Notes under the pieces: generated by a model
What the model saw: the letters and a program-made list of their open reading frames with translations, nothing else
What the model was told of the DNA's origin: nothing
Database searches by the model: none
Position numbers and translations under genes: made by a program
Shown: one piece after another, positions 4,984-12,951 of the stretch
Layout of the letters: the number at the start of each line of letters is the position of its first letter
Numbering within the stretch: the first letter of the stretch is position 1
Assembly: GCA_002421995.1 (NCBI GenBank)
Contig: DISP01000132.1
Span: forward strand, 1,161-18,945
Direction of reading: 5' to 3'
Origin: Bacteroidales bacterium UBA6207
GTDB taxonomy: Bacteria; Bacteroidota; Bacteroidia; Bacteroidales; F082
DNA length: 17,785 bases

Positions 4984-7515
4984 TTAGCTATCTTTTTGTT
5001 TATCTGCTTGCTGTGGGCCACCCATTTGTTTTGTGAAATAGAGGCGACTAAGAACTGCTTTGAGCTCATGGTATTGGTAATCAGGTCCCAGCACTTCTCT
5101 TGCCCTGCTGAGGTGTGGGTCTTCGGTCTCAAGAAAGTATTCTGTGATTGTGGCTATCTTCGTGCTGTCAACGAGTGCTTCGGGTTCAAGTTCTCCTGTT
5201 TCAACAAAACTGTTGAGGTGTGAAAAGACCGTGCTTGCTGCCAAGCCCCGCTCTTCGATAATTTCCTGAATGCTTTTGCCGGCCCGGAAGAGATCGAAAG
5301 TTTGCTTGTGGCTTGGAATCTTTTCGGGTTTTGGTTTGGTCACTACTTCGGGCAACGGGCTGTGATCCATGTTGATAGCCATATTACCAGGAACAAATTG
5401 ACCGATGATGCCAAGCAACGCGCCGCCGTATTTCCCTATTCTCACCTTGCCAAGTCCTTTGATTTTCTGTAGTTCGACTAAGCTTAGCGGGAGCTTGACT
5501 GAAATCTCTTTCATGGATCGGATGGGCAGCACCTCAAACACCTCGAGTTGCTCAAGATCGGCTGTTTCATTGCGCCAGCGCTTCAGGGCTTCATACAGCT
5601 TGTCTTTTTTGTCGCTTGACTGTTTCTTCTTTTCCTGACCTTTGAGTTTGTGGTCGTAGCCCGATGCGGCAGCTTTGGCGCGCACAGCAAGGTAATCGCT
5701 GATCTGAAAGCCGTTTTTACAGCTTTCAAGGCAAGCCAATTGTACCTCCATGTCATTCATAAGCCTCGAGAATGGTTCCTGAATTGACTTCTTAACTTCT
5801 TTATTGTCTGTTTCAACCTCCGCATCCAAATCGCGCATCAACTGTTTGTAATGTGGCGCAAAATAGTTGCAGGCTTTTTTGATGCGTTCCTGAAGTAGCT
5901 CATTCTTTTCTATATCAGGATTTTGACTTGTCATCTGCACGAGCTGTTGCTGAAATTTGCGTCCCACTTCAAGCAAAAGCGTATTAAGGTTTTCTTCACA
6001 CTTTTTATAGGTATCAAATAATCCCATCCCCAGGCTTCCTTGATGTTCATGGCTGATACGCAGCAGGTTTTTAAGCCGTCGTTGCACGGCTTGAAAGTCG
6101 AAAAGCGACTTGACTAATTCGATTTGGAACGCATTTTTAGCATTCTGTAATGCGTCTTCGTCGGGTGCTTCAGTCTCAACATTTTGCATGAACTGGCTCA
6201 CGACTGCACTTCCTTTTATAGCATTTGAAGGTAGTAACGATCTGAAAACCATTCCTTCCAGTGTCCGGCAGCGACTCAATGCCACATACACCTGGCCGTG
6301 GGCAAAGGCTGCTTGTGCATCAATAATGGCTTTGTCAAAAGTGAGACCCTGGCTTTTGTGTATGGTGATGGCCCATGCAAGCTTTAGTGGTAGCTGGGTG
6401 AAGGTGCCGATGGTTTCTTCTTCAATCTCTTTGGTGTTTTCGTTGAGTGTATAGCGGTTGTTTTGCCATTCGATGTAGCCCACCTTGATTGGATATTCGT
6501 CGTCCGGGCCCTGAACAGTGATGGTATTGTGGTCATGGTCAATGGTTTTGATGATGCCAATTTTGCCATTGAAAAATTCTTTCAGCGGCGAAGGATCGTT
6601 TTTCACAAACATTACCTGTGCACCCACTTTCAGCTCGAGCTCAGCCTCGGTGGGGAAGAGGTATTCAGGAAATTCATTTTTGATGGTTGCTCTGAACCTG
6701 TAGCTTTTGGTTTTTAGACCCAAAAGTCGTGATTCGTTAAGTCGCTGTGCCTGAGCATTGTGTGTTGTTAGGGTGATATAACCTTCAGGGTCTTTGTCAA
6801 AGATTTCGGGGAGGTATCGTTTGTTGAGTTCGGCGATTGTTTGGTCATCGGGTTTTGACTCACGTACTTTGTTGAGCAGGGCAATAAAAGCTGGATCGGC
6901 CTGTCTGAATACCTGGTTTAGTTCGATGCTCACGTAGTGGGTCTGACTGAGGGCTTTGCTGCTGAAGAAATACACCGATTCGTAGTATGGCCGGAGAATT
7001 TCCCATTCCTCTTCTCTGGCAACGGGTGCGAGTTGATGCGGGTCGCCGATCATCAGGAGTTGTAGTCCTCCAAAAGGCTGATAGCGGTTTCTGAAGCGAC
7101 GCAAAACATTGTCAATGGCATCGAGCAGGTCGGCGCGCACCATGCTTATTTCGTCAATCACCAGAAGGTCGAGGCTGCGTATGATATTGATTTTTTCGCG
7201 ATTGATTTTTTGAGCACGCGAGGCAAAAGAGGCAGCGCGTTCTTTTTGGTTGGTCAGATTTTCGGAACTCGTCAAGCCGGGAATCTGAGGGCCGAAGGGC
7301 AACTGAAAAAAGCTGTGAATAGTTTGTCCGCCGGCGTTCATGGCTGCCACTCCTGTTGGGGCAAGCACCACAAATCTTTTGGATGTATTGTCTTTGAGCT
7401 GGCGCAGAAAGGTGGTTTTTCCTGTACCTGCTTTTCCGGTCAGGAAAATATTTGTGTTGGTTTTTGTTACAAACTCCCGTGCAATTGAGAGTTGTGGATT
7501 GGTTTCAAGTTTCAT
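4984..7515 (-). CDS. PIF1-like DNA helicase with HRDC and C-terminal helix-turn-helix
   Basis: Predicted 843-aa superfamily 1 DNA helicase, cytoplasmic. Motifs in order: Walker A GKAGTGKTT (27-35), APTGVAA (52-58), Walker B LLVIDEISM (117-125), GDPHQLAPV (157-165), the late motifs IHKSQGLTFDKAIID (385-399) and GQVYVALSRCRTLEG (407-421) with the arginine finger region. These are PIF1/RecD-like. Residues about 640-710 resemble an HRDC domain (ELQKIKGLGKVRIGKYGG), and about 735-830 the winged helix-turn-helix found at the end of RecQ-like helicases (GKSIQEIIEERGLAASTVFSHL). Such proteins are common in Bacteroidota and are thought to act in replication or repair; the exact substrate is unknown. 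The ATG at 7515 is chosen over an upstream TTG at 7548 because MKLETNPQLSIAREF is the natural N-terminus. It lies 40 bp after the FG-GAP gene and may be cotranscribed with it. Confidence 0.92.
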   Translation of the reverse strand: MKLETNPQLSIAREFVTKTNTNIFLTGKAGTGKTTFLRQLKDNTSKRFVVLAPTGVAAMNAGGQTIHSFFQLPFGPQIPGLTSSENLTNQKERAASFASRAQKINREKINIIRSLDLLVIDEISMVRADLLDAIDNVLRRFRNRYQPFGGLQLLMIGDPHQLAPVAREEEWEILRPYYESVYFFSSKALSQTHYVSIELNQVFRQADPAFIALLNKVRESKPDDQTIAELNKRYLPEIFDKDPEGYITLTTHNAQAQRLNESRLLGLKTKSYRFRATIKNEFPEYLFPTEAELELKVGAQVMFVKNDPSPLKEFFNGKIGIIKTIDHDHNTITVQGPDDEYPIKVGYIEWQNNRYTLNENTKEIEEETIGTFTQLPLKLAWAITIHKSQGLTFDKAIIDAQAAFAHGQVYVALSRCRTLEGMVFRSLLPSNAIKGSAVVSQFMQNVETEAPDEDALQNAKNAFQIELVKSLFDFQAVQRRLKNLLRISHEHQGSLGMGLFDTYKKCEENLNTLLLEVGRKFQQQLVQMTSQNPDIEKNELLQERIKKACNYFAPHYKQLMRDLDAEVETDNKEVKKSIQEPFSRLMNDMEVQLACLESCKNGFQISDYLAVRAKAAASGYDHKLKGQEKKKQSSDKKDKLYEALKRWRNETADLEQLEVFEVLPIRSMKEISVKLPLSLVELQKIKGLGKVRIGKYGGALLGIIGQFVPGNMAINMDHSPLPEVVTKPKPEKIPSHKQTFDLFRAGKSIQEIIEERGLAASTVFSHLNSFVETGELEPEALVDSTKIATITEYFLETEDPHLSRAREVLGPDYQYHELKAVLSRLYFTKQMGGPQQADKQKDS

Positions 7516-7555
7516 GGCAAAGATGTTTATATGGATAATGATCCACAAAACAAGC

Positions 7556-9115
7556 TTACCAATTCAGGTAATGAACGGTATAGTTGTCTTGCAGATAGCT
7601 GGCTATCACTGTTTTACGGCCTTCTTCAGCGTCTTTCACGCTTACAAAAGCATTCGATGTGCGGTGTCCGCGGTCGGCTTTGTTCCAGCCGGGGTAGTTG
7701 GATATCAAGAGGTGATTGAACATATAGTTGAGATCGAAATCTTGTTTTTCCTTGTGGATATTGGACACAAAGCCATGGTATGATTTTGTTCCGGTGTTTT
7801 CGGGATCGCAATAGCAGGAGGAGAAAACGAAATAGTATTTTGGGCCGGCGGCCACCTCCATCGGGATGTATTCTTCGGGCGACTCAATGTCAATACGCGG
7901 GTTAAGTGTGCAGCGGTAAACACTGCCAATAAGGTTGAAACATACATCCACACCGGCTATATATAGGTCGAGGTCACCATCGTTGTCAAAATCGCCCCAG
8001 CGGGCAGTGCCGTTGCTTACACCAGGCAAACCTGCCATGATGTCTTTGAACCCTTTGCCTCTAAGGTTTTGAAGCACAATAGTGTAGGGACGTTCGAGGC
8101 TTTCGCCGGTGATTACCACATCCGGGAAACCGTCACCATTGTAATCGCCGGCGTCGAGTGAGGCATTCATCAATTGCCGTATGCCGCTGTTGCTGCCCTC
8201 GTCAAACTGATAATTGCCATTACCAAGGTAATATTTTGTTGATGGGTTTCCGCTTTTGGTTTGACCGGCAATCATCAGGTCGATTTTTCCATCGCCGTTG
8301 AAATCTGCTGCAACAACATCGCTGTGATACACCGGGGTGAAATGTGCTTTAGAGGAAGCAAACTGCCCGTTTCTTTGAGGAAAGAGTTTTGTAATAATTC
8401 CATCTTTGGTCTTGCCTGTAAGCATGATATCGAGCTTTCCGGTGTTTGAAGCGTCCACCCAGATGGCTTTCCCGTAGTGAATTCCCGGAAGGTTGGCATT
8501 GATATCGGCGAAGGTTTGACCGTCGTTGCGCAGAACTCTCGTGTGCAAACTCCCGTCGGCGCTGCGCCCACAGATCAACAGGTCAAGATCGCCATCCTTA
8601 TCATAATCACCGAATTGTACTGATCCATCAGCCAATGCAGGAATCTGTGCGGAGCTTTTTATGAAGCTGCCGTTTTTCTGTTGGAGGTATATGCCCGACT
8701 GATGCTTGTTGCTGCTCGTTATGCCCGTGATCACAAGGTCTTCTATTCTGTCGTTGTTAACATCGCCCACATCCAGTCCGCCAAATGCGATGTCGGGCAG
8801 ACCGGCTTGTGTAGCAATAAAAACGCCTTTGCTTTTTTGCTGATGTAAAATTGTTCTCACCAATGCGCCATTGCCCGACGGCTGACCGGCAGCGATGGGG
8901 TGAAGCTTATTGCCAGAGGCTATCCAAACAGCTTTCACATTGGCCATGGGTGTGCCCGAACGTGGAATCTCGGTAAAAAGCTGCGCGAGAGCTGCCGGAT
9001 GCGCAAGCAACATAGCGATAAACAGGAAAAATATACTAAAGAAATTTTTCTTTGATGCCCGGGTTTTTTGGTTATTATATGTTGCTTTCAGATGATTATT
9101 CATGTTGGTGACCAT
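7556..9115 (-). CDS. Secreted FG-GAP/VCBS repeat protein
   Basis: Predicted 519-aa exported protein. A long basic N-region and hydrophobic core (NFFSIFFLFIAMLLAHPAALA) form a signal peptide with cleavage near residue 44. Six calcium-binding FG-GAP/VCBS repeats follow at about 50-residue spacing, with the loops GDVNNDRIEDL (117), GDYDKDGDLDL (169), VDASNTGKLDI (220), ADFNGDGKIDL (270), GDYNGDGFPDV (323) and GDFDNDGDLDL (374), suggesting a beta-propeller. The third loop is degenerate. The last 120 residues are a different, Cys- and aromatic-rich segment (CYCDPENTGTKSYHGF) that I do not recognise; there is no T9SS sorting domain or lipoprotein Cys, so it may stay periplasmic. Start is uncertain: ATG at 9115 is used, ATG at 9103 is possible, and a TTG at 9127 overlaps the kinase stop as TTGA. 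Tight linkage to the sensor kinase suggests a ligand-binding partner of it, but this is inference. Confidence 0.85.
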   Translation of the reverse strand: MVTNMNNHLKATYNNQKTRASKKNFFSIFFLFIAMLLAHPAALAQLFTEIPRSGTPMANVKAVWIASGNKLHPIAAGQPSGNGALVRTILHQQKSKGVFIATQAGLPDIAFGGLDVGDVNNDRIEDLVITGITSSNKHQSGIYLQQKNGSFIKSSAQIPALADGSVQFGDYDKDGDLDLLICGRSADGSLHTRVLRNDGQTFADINANLPGIHYGKAIWVDASNTGKLDIMLTGKTKDGIITKLFPQRNGQFASSKAHFTPVYHSDVVAADFNGDGKIDLMIAGQTKSGNPSTKYYLGNGNYQFDEGSNSGIRQLMNASLDAGDYNGDGFPDVVITGESLERPYTIVLQNLRGKGFKDIMAGLPGVSNGTARWGDFDNDGDLDLYIAGVDVCFNLIGSVYRCTLNPRIDIESPEEYIPMEVAAGPKYYFVFSSCYCDPENTGTKSYHGFVSNIHKEKQDFDLNYMFNHLLISNYPGWNKADRGHRTSNAFVSVKDAEEGRKTVIASYLQDNYTVHYLNW

Positions 9116-9123
9116 ATTGGTTT

Positions 9124-11889
9124 TCAATTGTTTAAGAATAATTCAGCAGAACCAATCACTTTTTCGAGGCTTAGAGGTTTGCTCAGGTAGGAGTCGAATC
9201 CCATTTGTATAAACTTCTGCCCCTCCTCAGAGAGCGCGAAGGCTGAAATGGCAATAACGGGTACACGCGGAAAGATAGATTTTATTTCCTTCATGGCCTG
9301 AATGCCGTCTTTTTCGGGCATTTGAATATCCATGAAGATGAGATCGGGTTTAAGCTCGTTGGCCATATGCACTGCAATAAGACCATTGGTGGCATGATAC
9401 ACCTTTGTCTTGGTGTGTTTGAGCATGCCGTTGAGCAATGTGAAATTTGTTTCAACGTCTTCGGCCACGAGGATTGTTTTTGAACTCATATCCGGATAAG
9501 ACCGTGTTGATTGCGTGGTTGTTTCAGGAGTAGGTAACGTAAAATAAAACACCGAACCTTTACCTTCTACCGATTCCACCCAGATGGCACCACCCAGCAG
9601 TTGTGTCAGGTTTCGTGTGATAGCCAGGCCAAGGCCTGTGCCACCAAAGACCCTGGTGTGCGAGTCGTCGGCTTGTCTGAAACGTTCAAAGATGACGTCA
9701 AGTTTCGCCTCAGGGATTCCAATGCCAGAATCTTTCACGAAAAACTGAAGTTTATCGCCGGTTTTTATCATTCCAAACTCAATCTGTCCAATTTGCGTAA
9801 ACTTGGTAGCGTTGCTTAGCAAATTGGTGAATATCTGCATCAAACGCATCTTATCTGTTGTAATTTCCAGATTTTTTGCTTCTTCACGACCCGAAAGTAT
9901 AATTCTGACTCCTGTTTTGCCGTTTTGATCAAGCTGTTGACGGAAGGTTTGAAACAGCTCTTCGAGCAAACTGTCAATGCGGAATGTCGTATGCTGAATT
10001 TTGAGTTCACCGGCTTCGATTTTCGAAATGTCAATAATGTCGTTGATCAGGTTGAGCAGCATTTTTCCGCTGGAGCGTATCATCTCGACAAAATCCCTCT
10101 TTTCTTCATTGGTGTAGTCATCGGCTGCCAGCAAGTCGCTAAAACCCAGAATGGCATTCATGGGCGTGCGGATCTCGTGCGACATATTTGCGAGGAAGGC
10201 TGATTTTAGCAGATCCGATTCTTCGGCTTTGTTTTTGGCTTTGATGAGGTCTTGCTCAAATTTTTTCGCTTCTGTAATGTTTTCCATCACGATAACAAGA
10301 CCCAAAAATTGGTTTTCATCCTTCATTGGTGCACCTTTCAGATGAATCCAGCGGTATTGACTTTGATCGCGCAACCTAAAAAGGAGGTCGGGCAAAGCGC
10401 CTTCGTATTTATGGGCGTTCTGCCAAAACATTTCAATCGTTTTACGGTCTTCCTGCAATATATGACGGAGCCAGCTGCTGTCGAGAAATTCCTTGCCCGG
10501 AATGCCGGTGGCTTCCGTGAGACGTTGATTTATTGTAGTTATTTTTCCTTCACCATTGGTTACTGCAATGCCAAAAGGTGAGGTTTCGTGTATTGCTTTC
10601 AGGTGTTCTTGACTCTGCTTCAGCGAGTTGTAGGCTGATTGCTTTTCTCTGACTTCATTGTTGAGCTGCTCTGTGCGCTCTTCAACACGCTTTTCGAGTT
10701 CGAGATTGAGTTTTTCGAGGTTGCGGTTATACTTTTGTTTACGGTTATAGCCTTTGAAGAGGTAGAATCCCACAATTACAATAACAAAGAGCACCGAAAC
10801 AACGATCAGGTATCGGGTTTGATAATACTGTTCCTTGAGCTTAAGTTTTAGTATCTCATTCTCATTGTCAAGCTTTTGTGTTTCATACCTCACGTGCAAC
10901 TCGCTGATCTCGTACCGGCGTCGTTCATTATAAAGTGTATCTTTTAGCTGCGAAGTCCGGTCGGCATATCCGATAGCTTTTTCAAAATTACCCTGTCGCC
11001 GGTAAATTTCTTTTTGCAACTTGTAATTGAAATGCAGTAATGTGTTGCTTTGAAGCCGTTTAGCTATCTGCTCGGCTTTTTCGAGTTTTTCGATTGCTTC
11101 TTTCAGCTTATTTTCTGTAACCAACAAATCAGCCATCTGGTTTAGAACCGAAGCCTGACCAAATTCATTATTTGTTTCATTGTATTGATTTAGCGCTCTT
11201 TGAAGGTAATCATAAGCATCTGCGGGACGTGAGAGTCGTATCATCACCTTGCCGATATTTGAATAAACATTGGCAAGCTCAAGCTTTTGATCGTATTTTT
11301 TGCGTATTGCCATGGCGCTGATAAAGAAATCCAGGGCCCGGCGGTAGTCTTTCATATCAGAATGAACCATTCCGATGGCGTTTTGTGAGTAAGCTATCTG
11401 GGGTTCATCATGGAGATATTCTTTCAAAAACAAGGATTTGAAGTGAAAATCGAGTGCGTTTTCATAATCATTCAAGCTGTGGTAAACGCTTCCGATATCG
11501 GCAAGTGTGTAAGCCATCCCGGTGCTGTCGAATCTCTTTTCAAAAATCTGAAGTGCTTCGAAATGCAGTTTGAGTGCTTTTTCAGGAATGTTGAGTTTTC
11601 GATAGCAGACGCCTTGCTCATTAAGAAGTTTTGCTTTCAGCACTTCGCTTTTTTGGGCTTCAGGGAGGGCAAGTGCTTCTTTGGCGAAATTGATGCCTTC
11701 GGCAGGAGCAATGTTTCTGATGCTTTTAATGAGTTCAATATACAAAGAGAGTTTTTCAGCATCGGTTGCATGCACTAATTGTTTCTTCAAACTGTCAACT
11801 TTTGCCGGAGTGTCGCAAAACGAAACCGCCGGAACCAGAAGAATGACAAAAACCAGAAGAAAAACAATGTAACGATGACCCGCACGCAT
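9124..11889 (-). CDS. Hybrid sensor histidine kinase with periplasmic TPR repeats, PAS and receiver domain
   Basis: Predicted 921-aa membrane-bound hybrid kinase. A signal peptide (residues 1-25) is followed by about seven TPR-like units (about 40-340; examples GMAYTLADIGSVYHSLNDYE, IAYSQNAIGMVHSDMKDYRR), a transmembrane helix at 360-379, and a coiled coil to about 430. A PAS domain covers about 432-540. The HisKA motif SHEIRTPMNAILGF places the phosphorylated His at 571. The ATPase has the N-box Asn693 and the G-boxes DSGIGIP (720-726) and GGTGLGLA (749-756). The C-terminal receiver has acidic residues 810-811, phospho-acceptor Asp854 in FMDIQMP and Lys904 in LSKP, so it looks fully active. 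No DNA-binding output is present, so a phosphorelay to another protein is likely; the single-domain regulator upstream is a candidate. A TATATTTG element lies 30 bp before the start. The FG-GAP gene follows immediately. Confidence 0.95.
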   Translation of the reverse strand: MRAGHRYIVFLLVFVILLVPAVSFCDTPAKVDSLKKQLVHATDAEKLSLYIELIKSIRNIAPAEGINFAKEALALPEAQKSEVLKAKLLNEQGVCYRKLNIPEKALKLHFEALQIFEKRFDSTGMAYTLADIGSVYHSLNDYENALDFHFKSLFLKEYLHDEPQIAYSQNAIGMVHSDMKDYRRALDFFISAMAIRKKYDQKLELANVYSNIGKVMIRLSRPADAYDYLQRALNQYNETNNEFGQASVLNQMADLLVTENKLKEAIEKLEKAEQIAKRLQSNTLLHFNYKLQKEIYRRQGNFEKAIGYADRTSQLKDTLYNERRRYEISELHVRYETQKLDNENEILKLKLKEQYYQTRYLIVVSVLFVIVIVGFYLFKGYNRKQKYNRNLEKLNLELEKRVEERTEQLNNEVREKQSAYNSLKQSQEHLKAIHETSPFGIAVTNGEGKITTINQRLTEATGIPGKEFLDSSWLRHILQEDRKTIEMFWQNAHKYEGALPDLLFRLRDQSQYRWIHLKGAPMKDENQFLGLVIVMENITEAKKFEQDLIKAKNKAEESDLLKSAFLANMSHEIRTPMNAILGFSDLLAADDYTNEEKRDFVEMIRSSGKMLLNLINDIIDISKIEAGELKIQHTTFRIDSLLEELFQTFRQQLDQNGKTGVRIILSGREEAKNLEITTDKMRLMQIFTNLLSNATKFTQIGQIEFGMIKTGDKLQFFVKDSGIGIPEAKLDVIFERFRQADDSHTRVFGGTGLGLAITRNLTQLLGGAIWVESVEGKGSVFYFTLPTPETTTQSTRSYPDMSSKTILVAEDVETNFTLLNGMLKHTKTKVYHATNGLIAVHMANELKPDLIFMDIQMPEKDGIQAMKEIKSIFPRVPVIAISAFALSEEGQKFIQMGFDSYLSKPLSLEKVIGSAELFLNN

Positions 11890-11918
11890 ATGTCAGCAAA
11901 AGTTTTAGGTTCAATGAG

Positions 11919-11926
11919 CAAATATA
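11919..11926 (-). promoter_or_regulatory. -7 element upstream of the hybrid kinase gene
   Basis: On the minus strand TATATTTG fits TAnnTTTG exactly and lies 30 bp before the kinase start codon. No convincing TTG is found 17-20 bp further upstream, so only half of the promoter is supported. It implies that the kinase can be transcribed separately from the response regulator gene 123 bp upstream. Confidence 0.4.
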
Positions 11927-12012
11927 CATTATTTGTTTAGAACCTCTATTGCGCAAGCGCCTGATGTTTTTTTTGCTGTGAAAGTGTTATAAGGAAGAGG
12001 ACGAAAAATAAG

Positions 12013-12453
12013 TTATCTGTTCAGAAGAATTCTTGTAATCTCCTCAATCAACAGCTCGGGGTTTACAGGTTTTGAGATGTAGCCATCGTAAACAGAGCCG
12101 TTTTTATCAAAGGAAGGACTGTCAGTGAAAGTGCTGAGTGAGATCACGGGAATTGAAGGATCAATTGCCTTGATGCGTTCGGTTGTTTCCGTTCCGTCAA
12201 TGCCGGGCATATTGAAGTCCATCAAAACAATGTCGGTTTTTGAACCGTTTCTGATGTGTTCGACAGCTTTGAAACCACTGTCGCAAAATGAAACATGTGC
12301 ATTGAATTTGCCAAGCATGGCTTTGACCAGCAAATAATTCACACGCAGATCATCCACCACCAATACGTGTATTGATCCGGATAAACCGGAGGTGGATAAG
12401 GAGGAGTTGATTTGGTCTTTAGCTGGCATATAGTTTATTGTCGAATACTGCAT
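12013..12453 (-). CDS. Single-domain response regulator (CheY-like receiver)
   Basis: Predicted 146-aa cytoplasmic receiver without output domain. After an unstructured N-terminal stretch of about 28 residues the receiver fold begins at HVLVVDD (Asp34-Asp35). The phospho-acceptor is Asp79 in LMDFNMPG, the switch Ser107 sits in ISLSTF, and Lys128 lies in ISKPVN, so all phosphorylation residues are present. NMPGIDGTETTERIKAIDP is typical of the receivers attached to hybrid kinases. Lacking DNA-binding or enzymatic parts, it probably acts as a phosphate carrier or sink, or by protein contact. It lies 123 bp before the hybrid kinase gene on the same strand, so a shared phosphorelay is plausible but not shown. 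The promoter candidate at 12611-12639 would give a leader of about 150 nt. Confidence 0.9.
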   Translation of the reverse strand: MQYSTINYMPAKDQINSSLSTSGLSGSIHVLVVDDLRVNYLLVKAMLGKFNAHVSFCDSGFKAVEHIRNGSKTDIVLMDFNMPGIDGTETTERIKAIDPSIPVISLSTFTDSPSFDKNGSVYDGYISKPVNPELLIEEITRILLNR

Positions 12454-12503
12454 GCAAAAAACAGATCAATAAGCGAACCGTTTTTTTATGTATTTGAATA
12501 TCA

Positions 12504-12515
12504 ATGTTTAAACAT
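12504..12515. promoter_or_regulatory. 12-bp perfect palindrome in the response regulator leader
   Basis: ATGTTTAAACAT is a perfect palindrome about 50 bp before the response regulator start. A second dyad, TTTCCA (12554-12559) and TGGAAA (12565-12570) around GAAAA, lies further upstream. Both fall in the AT-rich leader expected from the promoter at 12611-12639. They may be protein binding sites or RNA hairpins, but in AT-rich DNA a chance origin is quite possible. Confidence 0.3.
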
Positions 12516-12610
12516 CTAAGTATAATTACTGAAATGTATCAAAAAAAGAACAATTTCCAGAAAATGGAAAATTTATTTTATACTTTTTTTGTTATTTTTT
12601 TACCATCATA

Positions 12611-12639
12611 CAAAAATAACATTTCGTTGAATTGCCAAA
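12611..12639 (-). promoter_or_regulatory. Promoter candidate for the response regulator gene
   Basis: On the minus strand TTTG (12636-12639) is followed after 17 bp by TATTTTTG (12611-12618). It resembles the tRNA-Pro promoter in both spacing and -7 sequence. The next gene on this strand is the response regulator at 12453. Confidence 0.5.
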
Positions 12640-12882
12640 CAAAACACACAAGATTTTTTAGTTGTCCTGATGGTGTAGAATAAACAGCCAGGATGTTAAT
12701 TTTTTGACATAGGATGAATGGTATATCCATTATATCATTGCAAAGTCTTTCGCAAAGGGTAGCTGAACTGACAAATCAAAACCTGCTTTTGCAATGAAAA
12801 AGTTTGCAAAAGTGGCTGTAAGATATGCTGGAATCAGTTTCGTCAAATTTTGCGTTTGTGGCTGATTAAATGAGTCTTCGTC
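12640..12882. other. Intergenic DNA with an inverted repeat, no supported gene
   Basis: This is the middle of the roughly 500-bp gap between the peptidase and response regulator genes. The clearest structure is CTTTTGCA (12786-12793) and TGCAAAAG (12805-12812), a perfect 8-bp inverted repeat around 11 bases; AATGG and CCATT flank TATAT near 12718-12732. A 56-codon frame beginning with TTG on the minus strand (12730-12900) and a 23-codon ATG frame on the plus strand (from 12794) lack start signals and recognisable sequence. I see no remnant of a known protein here. Confidence 0.4.
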
Positions 12883-12912
12883 TTGATATATCAAAGTCAA
12901 TAATTACTTTTG
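12883..12912 (+). promoter_or_regulatory. Orphan Bacteroidota promoter facing the 3' end of the peptidase gene
   Basis: TTG (12883-12885), 19 bp, TACTTTTG (12905-12912) matches the -33/-7 consensus exactly, followed by CAG as in the tRNA promoter. Transcription would start near 12918 on the plus strand and run antisense to the peptidase gene, whose stop is at 12952-12954. No plus-strand gene lies downstream. AATCTTTG (12928-12935) and CAAAGATT (12953-12960) form an 8-bp inverted repeat right after the expected start. Confidence 0.5.
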
Positions 12913-12951
12913 CAGACCATTTGTAATCTTTGCTTTGAAACCAGCTACATA

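Noticed and set aside
11948..11962. GCGCAAGCGC dyad between response regulator and kinase genes as terminator
   Set aside because: Short stem, no T-run after it on the minus strand, so it does not fit an intrinsic terminator.
12794..12865. Plus-strand 23-codon ATG frame
   Set aside because: Too short, no start signals, and it overlaps the inverted repeat at 12786-12812.
12730..12900. Minus-strand 56-codon frame starting with TTG
   Set aside because: No ribosome binding site, no recognisable sequence and no promoter on that strand; within the expected chance length for AT-rich DNA.
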